This document shows, one piece after another, positions 16,511-23,848 of a stretch of DNA of 39,907 nucleotides. The translations under genes and the position numbers were made by a program. Source of the stretch: Chloroflexota bacterium (GTDB lineage: Bacteria > Chloroflexota > Anaerolineae > CG2-30-64-16). The DNA lies in contig JAPLHB010000017.1 in assembly GCA_026389845.1 (NCBI GenBank), positions 1 through 39,907 on the forward strand, in the 5' to 3' direction. The notes beneath the pieces were generated by a model. It made no database searches. It had not been told where the DNA came from and worked only from the letters and a program-made list of their open reading frames with translations. The first letter of the stretch is position 1, and each line of letters starts with the position of its first letter.

Positions 16511-17598
16511 TCTTCACCTCCCAGCGATTCGCGGAGGGCTGGGTGGACGATCACGCCGGCGTGGATGTTCAGGCCGTGGCGCAGGGCCGAGTCGTCGGCC
16601 AATGCCTGCTCCAATCCCTTGTCCGCGATCTCCAGGATGTAGGGCCAGGCTGCGTTGTTGAACGCGTGCGTGGTGGTGCGGGCCACCACACCGGTCATGT
16701 TCGGCACGCAGTAGTGGATGATGTTTTCTTCGATGTAGGTGGGATTCTGATAGGTGGTGGGATGGCTGGTCTCGATGCAGCCGCCCTGGTCAATCGAGAC
16801 ATCCATGAGGACCGAACGCGGCTTCATGCTGCGCACCATCTCGCGGGTGACGACGTGCGGCGCGCGCGCGCCGGGGATCAGCACCGCGCCCACCAGCACA
16901 TCGGCGCGTTTGACGGCCTTGGCGATGTTGAAGTCGTGGGCGACGATGGTGTGCGCCCGGAAGCCGCGATCTTCGAGCATCTGCAGCTTACGTACGTCCG
17001 TATCGAGGATGGTGAGATCGGCGCCCATGGCCTCGAACAAGCGGGCCGCGTTCGTCCCCACGATGCCTGCGCCCAGGATGACGACCTTGGCCGCCGGTAC
17101 GCCCGGCACGCCGCCCAGCAGGATGCCGTGGCCGCCCTCGTGATTCTGCAGCAGTTGCGCCGCAATCGTCGCGATCATCCGCCCGGCGATCTGGCTGGCC
17201 GCGGTCAGCACAGGCAGGTGGCCGTCCTCGGTCTGGATCGTCTCGTAGCCGATGGCCGTCACCTTGCGCTCGAGCAGGAGGTCAATTTTGCCCGGATGCG
17301 CGACCGCCAGGTGGAGGAAGCCGCATAGGATGTGCCCTTCTTGCAGCAGGTCAAATTCGGGGATCAGGGGCCGCGAGACGGTGAGGATCATCTGCCCGCG
17401 GCCGTAGACCTCCTCGGGGCTATAGACGATCTGCGCGCCGGCGTTGCGGTAGCGTTCGTCCTCGAAGCCGCTGCCCTGTCCCGCGCCCGTCTCCACGTAG
17501 ACGCGGTGGCCGTGGTGGGTCAGAATCTCCACTCCCATCGGGGTGAGGCCGGCCCGGTAGTCGTAGGGGCGCCGTTGCTTAGGGATGCCGATGTCCAT
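16507..17598 (-). CDS. ald: Alanine dehydrogenase
   Basis: A 363-residue enzyme interconverting alanine and pyruvate plus ammonia with NAD. Family motifs: an R-A-G-L-T-P substrate segment near residue 15, L-H-L-A with the active His near 95, G-A-G-I-V-G-T-N-A-A NAD-binding loop near 175, and D-V-S-I-D-Q-G-G-C-I-E-T-S near 270. ATG 17598 follows AGGAGGA and a promoter; the longer frame to 18084 is only antisense to the regulator gene. It is the first gene of a two-gene operon with the CoA-transferase. Confidence 0.92.
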   Translation of the reverse strand: MDIGIPKQRRPYDYRAGLTPMGVEILTHHGHRVYVETGAGQGSGFEDERYRNAGAQIVYSPEEVYGRGQMILTVSRPLIPEFDLLQEGHILCGFLHLAVAHPGKIDLLLERKVTAIGYETIQTEDGHLPVLTAASQIAGRMIATIAAQLLQNHEGGHGILLGGVPGVPAAKVVILGAGIVGTNAARLFEAMGADLTILDTDVRKLQMLEDRGFRAHTIVAHDFNIAKAVKRADVLVGAVLIPGARAPHVVTREMVRSMKPRSVLMDVSIDQGGCIETSHPTTYQNPTYIEENIIHYCVPNMTGVVARTTTHAFNNAAWPYILEIADKGLEQALADDSALRHGLNIHAGVIVHPALRESLGGEE

Positions 17599-17631
17599 GA
17601 TCTCCTCCTCGTTGAGTGACGTGATAGACGG

Positions 17632-17660
17632 ATTGTACACCTTTTCCCGCGCGCGGGCAA
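17632..17660 (-). promoter_or_regulatory. Promoter of the ald operon
   Basis: On the minus strand TTGCCC (17655-17660), 17-base spacer, TACAAT (17632-17637), about 34 bases before the ATG. Confidence 0.65.
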
Positions 17661-17766
17661 GCGCAGAACATCGCGTGTAGGGCTGGACAGTCCAGGCGAG
17701 GTGGAGTTGATGGGGATGTGCTGGCCGGGCGCGATCACGCCGCTTGGGGGGTGTGGCGGATAGATC

Positions 17767-17799
17767 AGACCTTCGAGGTCTCGCAGACCTCGAAGGTCT
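17767..17799. terminator. Perfect 15-base hairpin between ald promoter and MerR gene
   Basis: Arms 17767-17781 and 17785-17799 match perfectly around a CGC loop, the same loop as at 15187-15189. It lies five bases beyond the MerR-family stop. The plus-strand side continues with TTGTTTT. It is a terminator for the regulator gene and possibly a dispersed palindrome. Confidence 0.7.
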
Positions 17800-17804
17800 T
17801 GTTT

Positions 17805-18584
17805 TCATCCAGCCAGGCTGTGCTCGGCGTAGTACGTCATCGCATCCCGCATGAACACGGCCAGGCCGGGGCGGTACTTGTCGTAGTTGGCCGTGAAGCG
17901 TTGATCGTCCACGTACATCTGGCCCAGCCCGCGAAAGATCTCGGCTGAGCACGGGTAGAAGTTTTCGATCCAGGCGTGCTGGCGCGCCATGGCCGCCTGC
18001 ACCTGCGGATCGCTGACCGGCCGGCCCATCAGCTCGGCCATCAGCCGCGAGACGGCGTCGCCTTCGTCTTTGACCGCCTGCCACTGCGCCTTCGACATCT
18101 GCCGCACGTGGTGTTGTGATTCAGCCGCCATTTCGCCCCAGCGCTCGCGCGCCTCGGCTTCATAGCCCTTGTATTCTTCTCTTTCCTTCGGTGAGAAGCC
18201 TTCGTACAGCTCTTCATCTGTGACCGGCATGGTATCCTCTCCTGTTAGTTTTGCGATAGTCCGATCAACGGTTCGCAGGAGACGCGCCAGCCGTTCGGCC
18301 CGCTCGCCCAACATCCGCCGGTGATTGCGCAACGCCTGGGCCTGATCGAATCCGGGCCGGTCGAGGATCGCCTGGATTTCAGCCAACGGGAAGTCAAGCT
18401 CCTTGAAGAAGAGGATTTGCTGCAGGCGCAGCAAGTCCGCCTCCCCATACAGCCGGTAGCCCGCTTCGGTGCGAGCCGATGGCTTCAGGAGCTTGATCTG
18501 GTCGTAGTGGTGCAGCGTCCGGACACTGATCCCGGCCAGAGTGGCGAGTTGACGCACGGTGCGAACTTTCAAGCGTGTCTCCAT
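17805..18584 (-). CDS. MerR-family regulator with TipAS effector domain
   Basis: A 259-residue transcription regulator. Residues about 7-75 form the MerR winged helix (T-V-R-Q-L-A, then V-R-T-L-H-H-Y-D and Y-R-L-Y), then a coiled-coil stretch (residues 75-115). The C-terminal domain (about 125-255) matches TipAS, the antibiotic-binding domain of TipA (W-I-E-N-F-Y-P-C-S at the Cys region, Y-V-D-D-Q-R-F, P-G-L-A-V-F-M). The Cys in the TipA family can bond thiopeptides; here it may sense such drugs or other ligands. ATG 18584 sits seven bases after a TATACT box, so the mRNA is probably leaderless. The frame upstream of it is repeat sequence. Confidence 0.88.
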   Translation of the reverse strand: METRLKVRTVRQLATLAGISVRTLHHYDQIKLLKPSARTEAGYRLYGEADLLRLQQILFFKELDFPLAEIQAILDRPGFDQAQALRNHRRMLGERAERLARLLRTVDRTIAKLTGEDTMPVTDEELYEGFSPKEREEYKGYEAEARERWGEMAAESQHHVRQMSKAQWQAVKDEGDAVSRLMAELMGRPVSDPQVQAAMARQHAWIENFYPCSAEIFRGLGQMYVDDQRFTANYDKYRPGLAVFMRDAMTYYAEHSLAG

Positions 18585-18591
18585 GGCCGGC

Positions 18592-18622
18592 AGTATAAGG
18601 TATGACGTAACGTTAATGTCAA
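18592..18622 (-). promoter_or_regulatory. MerR-type promoter with 19-base spacer
   Basis: Minus strand: TTGACA (18617-18622), 19-base spacer, TATACT (18592-18597). The long spacer is the hallmark of promoters that MerR-family proteins twist into activity, so the gene probably controls itself. The spacer holds a TAACGTTA palindrome. Confidence 0.75.
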
Positions 18623-18671
18623 TAGGCAAAATGACGAATTTGACGACGAGTTTTCGGCATTGACGCAATGA

Positions 18672-18876
18672 CACAACACTCGCTGCCTGCTGCCTGTCAT
18701 TCTGAGCGGGTCTGCCCCGAATCTCGCGTAACGGCGTGACACCAGCGAAGAATCCTTCACTGCGTTCAGGACAGGTTCTCTGGCCCACAACGAGACCCTT
18801 CGCTGGATTCTCGCCGCAACGCACTTCACGGGGCTAACCCGCTCAGGGTGACAAAGCGAGTTTTGCGGTACTGCTA
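18672..18876. repeat. MITE-like palindromic repeat, family A, copy 3
   Basis: Left core GTCATTCTGAGCGGG begins at about 18698; right core AACCCGCTCAGGGTGACA and end TTTTGCGGTACTGC match copy 2. It carries about 24 extra bases in the centre compared with copy 1. It fills most of the gap between the MerR and serine hydrolase genes. Confidence 0.82.
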
Positions 18877-18887
18877 AATGACCCAAG

Positions 18888-20468
18888 TCACGACGCTTCA
18901 CCGATCTGGCCGGTCAACTGCGGAAATTCGGTTGGGCCAAACGACACGTTGACCCGGAACTTCAGCTTCACCTTATCGGCCACAAACTTGCAGACGATTG
19001 TAGAACAGAAAGGCGTCTCGGTGAAGTAAAGCCGCAGCTCATAGGTGTCCTCGGCCGTCCATGCTCCGCTGGCGGCGACGGGCAGGCGCCCATTGTGAGC
19101 CGTGGGATGCGGATGCGTCAGATCCCAGGTTGTGATGCCCGTGGCCCAGGCGCCGCGGCCGCAGATCACCCGATGCTCGCCGCGGTCATCCTGCACGGTG
19201 CAGACATCCTCATCGCGGCCAAAGTCGAACGAGATCGCCCGCAGCGGCGCACGCTTCCCTGTGAAGTGATACCGCTGGCCCGACACCTTTGGCGCGACGG
19301 ACGAAGATGGCTGCCCTTGCACGGGGGACAGGGCCAGGCTGCTCAGCTTGCGGGCCAATGCCTCCTGCCCTGAGAATAGCGGGTCGGGCTCCCATGCCCG
19401 ACGCTCCGGCGGCGTGGGAGCCGCCTCCGCTGTTTTCATCAGTCGGGGCGTCGCATCCGGCATGGACAACTGTGCGGCGACATCCTCGGCACGCGGGGCC
19501 GGCGCCAGCGCAGGGAGCAGGTGCGTCCAGATCAGGTTCAGCACAGCCTGCATGTTCGGCGTGCCGGCAGTGATCGCCACCACGGCGTCCTGCTCGGGCA
19601 GGATCACGCAGAACTGGCCGAACGCGCCGTCCGCACGATAGGCGCCGTGCCGGCAGAGCCAGAATTGATAGCCGTAACCTTGCTCCCAGTCGCTCTCTGC
19701 GTTGGTCCCGTTGGACGCCTGTCGTGCCGACGCCTCCGCCATCACCCAGGTTTCGGGCAGGAGATGCTGGCCACCCCACACACCCCGCTGGAGGTACAGT
19801 TGTCCGAAGCGGGCAATATCCTCGGTCTTGATGCTGAGCCCAAATCCCCCCGTGTTGACCCCGCGCGGGCAGGTCTCCCACGTGGCGCCCTCGATGCCCA
19901 GCGGCGCCAGCAAGCGCGGCCGCAGATAATTCAGCAACGTCATCCCGGTCACCCGCTGCACGATCGCGGACAGCATGTAGGTGGCGCCGGTGTTGTAGAG
20001 GAAGTGAGTCCCCGGCGCGTGCGCCACCGGCCGGGCCAAAAACGCCCTGGGCCAGTCGCCATCGCGACGCTTGTAAAGGTGCTCGGTCGTGTCGTGGTCG
20101 TGCCCGGTGGACATAGACAGGAGATGCCGGATGCGTATGGCGGCCAGGTTCTCGCTCGGCTTGCGCGGCGCCTCTGCGGGGAAGAAGGCCAGCACGGGGT
20201 CATCCACCGACAGACGCCCCTCGGCCACGGCCATGCCGACCGCGGTCGAGGTAAAGCTCTTGCTCAACGAGAAGAGCATGTGCGGCGCGTCCGGCGCATA
20301 GGGCGACCACCAGCCTTCGGCCACCACGTGACCGTGCCGCAGCAGCATGAAGCTGTGCAGGCCGCACTCATCCTGCTCGGCCGCTTCCAGGAACGCCGTG
20401 ATGGCGGATGATGGGATTCCCTGGGCCTCTGGGGTGCTGCGGGGCAGGGGCGCTGCTACGGTTGTCAT
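18888..20468 (-). CDS. Serine hydrolase of the beta-lactamase class C fold
   Basis: A 526-residue protein. The first 340 residues are a class C beta-lactamase-like domain: S67-L-S-K70 supplies the nucleophile and Lys, and F-L-Y-N-T-G-A-T-Y gives the Y-N-T element. The family includes esterases and D-aminopeptidases as well as beta-lactamases, so the substrate is open. No signal peptide is seen, making a cytoplasmic esterase more likely than a periplasmic beta-lactamase. Residues 380-526 form an extra C-terminal domain, common in fungal-type and bacterial family members. ATG 20468 follows GGGAGG. Confidence 0.83.
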   Translation of the reverse strand: MTTVAAPLPRSTPEAQGIPSSAITAFLEAAEQDECGLHSFMLLRHGHVVAEGWWSPYAPDAPHMLFSLSKSFTSTAVGMAVAEGRLSVDDPVLAFFPAEAPRKPSENLAAIRIRHLLSMSTGHDHDTTEHLYKRRDGDWPRAFLARPVAHAPGTHFLYNTGATYMLSAIVQRVTGMTLLNYLRPRLLAPLGIEGATWETCPRGVNTGGFGLSIKTEDIARFGQLYLQRGVWGGQHLLPETWVMAEASARQASNGTNAESDWEQGYGYQFWLCRHGAYRADGAFGQFCVILPEQDAVVAITAGTPNMQAVLNLIWTHLLPALAPAPRAEDVAAQLSMPDATPRLMKTAEAAPTPPERRAWEPDPLFSGQEALARKLSSLALSPVQGQPSSSVAPKVSGQRYHFTGKRAPLRAISFDFGRDEDVCTVQDDRGEHRVICGRGAWATGITTWDLTHPHPTAHNGRLPVAASGAWTAEDTYELRLYFTETPFCSTIVCKFVADKVKLKFRVNVSFGPTEFPQLTGQIGEAS

Positions 20469-20492
20469 GATACCTCCCAAATCCTCGGACGA

Positions 20493-20526
20493 ACGTGCCA
20501 GGCACTTGCGGCGTCGCCCGGCACGT
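20493..20526. repeat. Short GTGCC/GGCAC hairpin
   Basis: Arms 20493-20503 and 20516-20526 match with one mismatch. Related to the hairpins at 1-34 and 37653-37682. It lies between the acetyltransferase stop and serine hydrolase start on the minus strand. Confidence 0.6.
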
Positions 20527-20534
20527 GAATGCGA

Positions 20535-21062
20535 TTACCACAGCTCAAACGGACGCCATCCCCCGGTGAGCGGGGCGCTCAAATCGAGGTCGCCTGTTCG
20601 CGGCGTCCGATACACCACGACCTCGTCGTCAGGCGTCGCTTGCGCCACGCCATCCTTGACGATGACCAGCGGTCCCCGCCAGCGCACCCAACCCAGCCGT
20701 TCGTACCAGCCCGCATCTGACGGCGACAGTGCCACCAGGTCGAAGCCGCCGACCTCCGCCTGCAGACGGCGCATCACCGCGGAGCCATAACCGCGGCCGC
20801 GGAAATCGGCGTGCGTCGCCACGCCCTCCACGTACGCGGCATCGAGCCACGGCCCACTCCCTATGCGCAGCCGCCGCGTCAACCACAGCGCGTGCGCCGC
20901 CAGGCGCTCGCCAAGATAGCCCAGCACGTGAACGCTGGGCAGCCCTAGGTTCATATAGAACGCATAGTCGAGCTTGAAGACCTCGGAGCACAACGCGACG
21001 ATGGCGTCACGCTGCGCCTGGGTCATCTCGACCGAGGACACCACCCGGAGTTCAAGCGTCAC
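20535..21062 (-). CDS. GNAT acetyltransferase, aminoglycoside 2'-N-acetyltransferase-like
   Basis: A 175-residue GNAT enzyme that transfers acetyl from acetyl-CoA. The CoA-binding motif is V-A-T-H-A-D-F-R-G-R-G-Y-G. The second half (L-S-P-S-D-A-G-W-Y-E-R-L-G-W-V-R-W-R-G-P and the ending G-G-W-R-P-F-E-L-W) resembles AAC(2') enzymes of actinobacteria. It is not proven to act on drugs. GTG 21062 is chosen because it follows the alpha/beta hydrolase stop by one base, giving coupled translation; the frame further upstream overlaps that gene in another frame and looks non-coding. Confidence 0.75.
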   Translation of the reverse strand: MTLELRVVSSVEMTQAQRDAIVALCSEVFKLDYAFYMNLGLPSVHVLGYLGERLAAHALWLTRRLRIGSGPWLDAAYVEGVATHADFRGRGYGSAVMRRLQAEVGGFDLVALSPSDAGWYERLGWVRWRGPLVIVKDGVAQATPDDEVVVYRTPRTGDLDLSAPLTGGWRPFELW

Positions 21063-21063
21063 G

Positions 21064-21861
21064 TTACCGGCATCTACGCAGCAAGAAATCCAGCAGCGTC
21101 TCGTGGAAGAGCGCCGGATCGTCGAGGTTGACGGCGTGCCTGGCGTTGGGGATGACAACCAGGCGGCAATCAGGCTCCTGCGCGGCCCAGATCGGCATGA
21201 TCTTGCGAATGTTGCCCGTGGCATCCTTGTCGCCGATGATGAGCAGCAGCGGTTTGTTGATGCGGTAACCTGGTTCATAGTGCAGACACGCGGAGGTCGC
21301 CAGCATGATCCGGACGAACTCGTCTTTGCTCAGGCTCTCCATGGCGGGGCGCAAGAGCGCCTGTGATGCTGCCGACGTCGCTGTCGCAGCCAGGGATTGA
21401 TCCACGAGCAACTTGTACGGATAGAGCTTGAAGATCGGCCCGGCGATGCTCAGACTGAAAGACTCCAGCGCCGTGAGCCTCTGGAAGTTCCAGGTGCAAT
21501 CCAGGCAGACCAGCGCCTTAACCCGCTCGGGGTGATGAAAAACCAACTCTTGGTGCAGGTTGCCGCCCATCGAGTGGCCCACGAAAACGGCTTGCGTCGC
21601 CTGAAGCGCATCGAGCAGGGCGAGCAGATCATCCTCGGCCGCCGCCAGAGAGAAGGGCGCCGGGCGTGAGAGGCCGTGGCCGCGCACGTCCCACGCCAGG
21701 ACGCGAAAATGCTCGCCGACCAGCGGCAGCGTGGCGTCCCATTCATGGTGGTCCACCGTGGCGCCGTGGGTGAAGACGACCAGCGGCGCATCCGCCGGTC
21801 CGCCGGTCCAGTAGTGGATCGTGCATTCGGTGCGTGGCAAAAGCCCTTCGATGGGTTCCAT
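21064..21861 (-). CDS. Alpha/beta hydrolase
   Basis: A 265-residue hydrolase. The oxyanion region H-G-A-T-V, nucleophile elbow G-H-S-M-G-G (Ser near residue 102), acid in I-G-D-K-D-A-T and His in N-A-R-H-A-V-N complete the triad. Size and the absence of a signal peptide suggest a cytoplasmic esterase, lactonase or haloperoxidase-like enzyme. ATG 21861 follows GGAGGAG, with a hairpin just upstream (21873-21888). The acetyltransferase gene follows one base after its stop. Confidence 0.88.
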   Translation of the reverse strand: MEPIEGLLPRTECTIHYWTGGPADAPLVVFTHGATVDHHEWDATLPLVGEHFRVLAWDVRGHGLSRPAPFSLAAAEDDLLALLDALQATQAVFVGHSMGGNLHQELVFHHPERVKALVCLDCTWNFQRLTALESFSLSIAGPIFKLYPYKLLVDQSLAATATSAASQALLRPAMESLSKDEFVRIMLATSACLHYEPGYRINKPLLLIIGDKDATGNIRKIMPIWAAQEPDCRLVVIPNARHAVNLDDPALFHETLLDFLLRRCR

Positions 21862-21872
21862 TTGATCTCCTC

Positions 21873-21888
21873 CGCGCCGTGTGGCGCG
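21873..21888 (-). promoter_or_regulatory. Hairpin next to the hydrolase ribosome site
   Basis: CGCGCC (21873-21878) and GGCGCG (21883-21888) pair around a 4-base loop directly upstream of the GGAGGAG ribosome site. It could modulate translation; on the plus strand it is followed by CTTTT. The rest of 21862-21982 shows nothing recognisable. Confidence 0.35.
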
Positions 21889-21982
21889 CTTTTGTGAGAT
21901 GGGTCTGTCCATCAGCAGATCATCGTGGAAGATACCGGCGCAGCCGATGGCCTTCAGTTCGACTCTGTAAGTGAGACGCCGC

Positions 21983-22462
21983 TCAAGAGCGCTGCCAGAT
22001 CATCAAACAGGGGTGCATCAGCCCGACTTGCACGCCGGCGTTGGTTACGATTCCGCCGAAGCCCTTCTGAATCTTGAAGAGGCCGAAGCAATCCACGCCG
22101 CCCACCGTACAAAGCCGATCGTCCCAGGTCTCGTGGGCAAAGCACATGAGGCCACAGCCGCGCCGATCGAAGACCACTGCCAGATCAACCTCGACGGTGC
22201 CGCGCCAGTTATCCAGGGTTGCCGCCGTGATCTCGCGAAGCTGATCTTCGAGTTCCGCTTGGGTTGACGCCGGATCGTGTTCAGCGATCAGGCTCAAATC
22301 CACATCGGAGTCAGGCCGGGAGCCGCCGGCCAGCCCGCGCGAGCCATGCAAGACGACCCGCGACACCCGGTCATCCAACGTCAGATTGGCTGAGAGCAGC
22401 AAGGCATGGGTTGCGGGCAGCACCACAGCCAGGCGCGGCGTGAAGACGGCCGGCCTAACCAT
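21983..22462 (-). CDS. Nucleotidyltransferase-fold protein (MNT type)
   Basis: A 159-residue protein. The G-S-R-G-L-A-G-G-S-R-P-D-S-D-V-D-L motif near residue 40-56 is the minimal nucleotidyltransferase signature; a further acidic residue lies in V-E-V-D-L-A-V. Such proteins can modify small molecules or partner proteins. No HEPN partner gene is adjacent. The start overlaps the MOSC stop by eight bases, so the two are likely co-translated. The target is unknown. Confidence 0.72.
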   Translation of the reverse strand: MVRPAVFTPRLAVVLPATHALLLSANLTLDDRVSRVVLHGSRGLAGGSRPDSDVDLSLIAEHDPASTQAELEDQLREITAATLDNWRGTVEVDLAVVFDRRGCGLMCFAHETWDDRLCTVGGVDCFGLFKIQKGFGGIVTNAGVQVGLMHPCLMIWQRS

Positions 22463-23225
22463 GCTTGCCGCCGTGAAGTTGCTGCTCCTTCTTCTTCTTG
22501 TGGGTGCGGATCGCCAGCGGTGCAGCGAGAAAGCGGCGGATGGCGGCCGGCGTTAGCTCCGGCTCGTAGTAATCGCGAAAGACCTCGATGATCGTGACCG
22601 GCTTGCCCGCATACGGCTCCAGCGTCACCGGCTGCCCGGCCTGGATCACCCCTTCGCGCACCACGCGACAGTAGAAGCCCGGCCGCTCGGCGGCGCGGAA
22701 ACGCTCCACAAAGCCAGGATCGCCCATGCGCTGCGCGAAGGTCCCGCACGGGATGCGCGGCGCGGTCACCTCCAAGATCACCGCGCCAACGTGCAACCGG
22801 TCGCCGATGGCAAGCCCCGCGCTCTCCAGGTCGCTGATCGTGAGGTTTTCGCCGAACGTGCCGGGCGCAAGCGCCTGCCCCAGCACAGCCGCCCACCAGG
22901 CATAATCTGCGCCGCCGTAAACGTAGACCGCCTGGTCGGGGCCGCCGTGATGCTTAACGCTGCAGATCGCGTCGCCGGGGAGGCCGCCAGCGGTCACATG
23001 CACAGGCCCGGCAACCGGTAATTTATAGATACCGGTCTTGGGGGATGCTTTCGCGTTGCCGATGATGCGGGCGGAGCCGATGTTGATGTTCAATACGTGC
23101 ATTTGGGTGAATCCCCCTTGTCGCCAAAACTCGTCGTGCGGAATGCCGCCTGTCGCCTGGATTCTCATCTCGGCTGCTTCCAAAACGGTACGCAGCTTTA
23201 GCGGGAGAGTCGCTGATCCACTCAT
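22455..23225 (-). CDS. MOSC domain protein
   Basis: A 256-residue protein with a MOSC domain from about residue 42 (M-H-V-L-N-I-N-I-G) to 235; G-P-D-Q-A-V-Y-V-Y and F-G-E-N-L-T are typical, with the conserved Cys in R-I-P-C-G-T-F. Such domains bind or move molybdenum-cofactor sulfur and detoxify N-hydroxylated compounds. The first 41 residues are odd: they look like the C-terminal tail of a Phd/ParD-type antitoxin and may be a fused relic, or the true start may be ATG 23102. ATG 23225 overlaps the toxin stop (ATGA). Confidence 0.82.
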   Translation of the reverse strand: MSGSATLPLKLRTVLEAAEMRIQATGGIPHDEFWRQGGFTQMHVLNINIGSARIIGNAKASPKTGIYKLPVAGPVHVTAGGLPGDAICSVKHHGGPDQAVYVYGGADYAWWAAVLGQALAPGTFGENLTISDLESAGLAIGDRLHVGAVILEVTAPRIPCGTFAQRMGDPGFVERFRAAERPGFYCRVVREGVIQAGQPVTLEPYAGKPVTIIEVFRDYYEPELTPAAIRRFLAAPLAIRTHKKKKEQQLHGGKHG

Positions 23226-23497
23226 CGGTACATCTCGTCATGGCTGCCGATATCGAGCAGGATGATCTCTTTTTCCGCAATGACAAGGGTCAGGGAAATG
23301 CGGTAGCTGTAGGTGATGCTGACCGCCTGGACGCCTTTCAGTTTGCCGCCGAGCTGGTGATATTTGAGGTGAGGCTGGAACGGATCGCTTGCCAGATCGC
23401 GCAGAACTGCGGCAAACTTCGCTCGCAACTCCGGATGGCGCTGCACGAAACTTTCCGCCGAACGCGTGAAACGGGCAGTCCAGACAAGCGTGTACAT
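23222..23497 (-). CDS. RelE/ParE-type toxin
   Basis: A 91-residue basic protein with the RelE fold: V-W-T-A-R-F-T-R-S at the start, a Y-S-Y-R-I-S-L centre and the typical ending L-L-D-I-G-S-H-D-E-M-Y-R. Members cleave mRNA on the ribosome or inhibit gyrase. It starts three bases after the antitoxin stop, so it is co-transcribed with it. The gene looks intact. Confidence 0.85.
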   Translation of the reverse strand: MYTLVWTARFTRSAESFVQRHPELRAKFAAVLRDLASDPFQPHLKYHQLGGKLKGVQAVSITYSYRISLTLVIAEKEIILLDIGSHDEMYR

Positions 23498-23500
23498 GCC

Positions 23501-23764
23501 TCAGTCTTCCAGCTTCAGTTCTCTGATCAAGTCCTCAGCCGTACCCCGCTTCACGCGCCCTGCCTTGAGATCTTCCAGCGACGCGCGCACACGCGCCTCA
23601 TAGGCATCTTCCTGCGCTTCGAGCAACGTCTGGTAGCGTTCTTGCGAGAGTACGACGTACTGCGGCTGGTTGTTGCGGATGATGTGGAGATCCCCCTTGG
23701 CGATCAGATCGTCCACCGCGGCAATACCGCGGCGCTTGATCTCCTGGGCCGGTATAGTGTTCAT
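23501..23764 (-). CDS. Phd/YefM-family antitoxin
   Basis: An 87-residue antitoxin. The N-terminal DNA-binding part begins M-N-T-I-P-A-Q-E-I-K-R-R-G-I, contains P-Q-Y-V-V-L-S-Q-E-R-Y, and the acidic C-terminus (T-A-E-D-L-I-R-E-L-K-L-E-D) would wrap the toxin. ATG 23764 follows AGGAGT. It sits directly behind a promoter/operator and in front of the toxin gene. Confidence 0.86.
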   Translation of the reverse strand: MNTIPAQEIKRRGIAAVDDLIAKGDLHIIRNNQPQYVVLSQERYQTLLEAQEDAYEARVRASLEDLKAGRVKRGTAEDLIRELKLED

Positions 23765-23779
23765 AGCTTGACTCCTGAT

Positions 23780-23830
23780 GGTACACGATTTAGTACCTGG
23801 AATGATACCAGAGGAAGCACTTTCGATCAA
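23780..23830 (-). promoter_or_regulatory. Toxin-antitoxin promoter and operator
   Basis: Minus strand promoter TTGATC (23825-23830), 17-base spacer, TATCAT (23802-23807). An inverted repeat GGTAC (23780-23784) / GTACC (23793-23797) overlaps the expected start region, a likely site for autorepression by the antitoxin. Confidence 0.65.
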
Positions 23831-23848
23831 GTTCCGTTACGGAGGTGC

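Noticed and set aside
18888..20468. True beta-lactamase resistance gene
   Set aside because: No signal peptide and an extra C-terminal domain; the fold is shared with many esterases, so a resistance claim is not supported.
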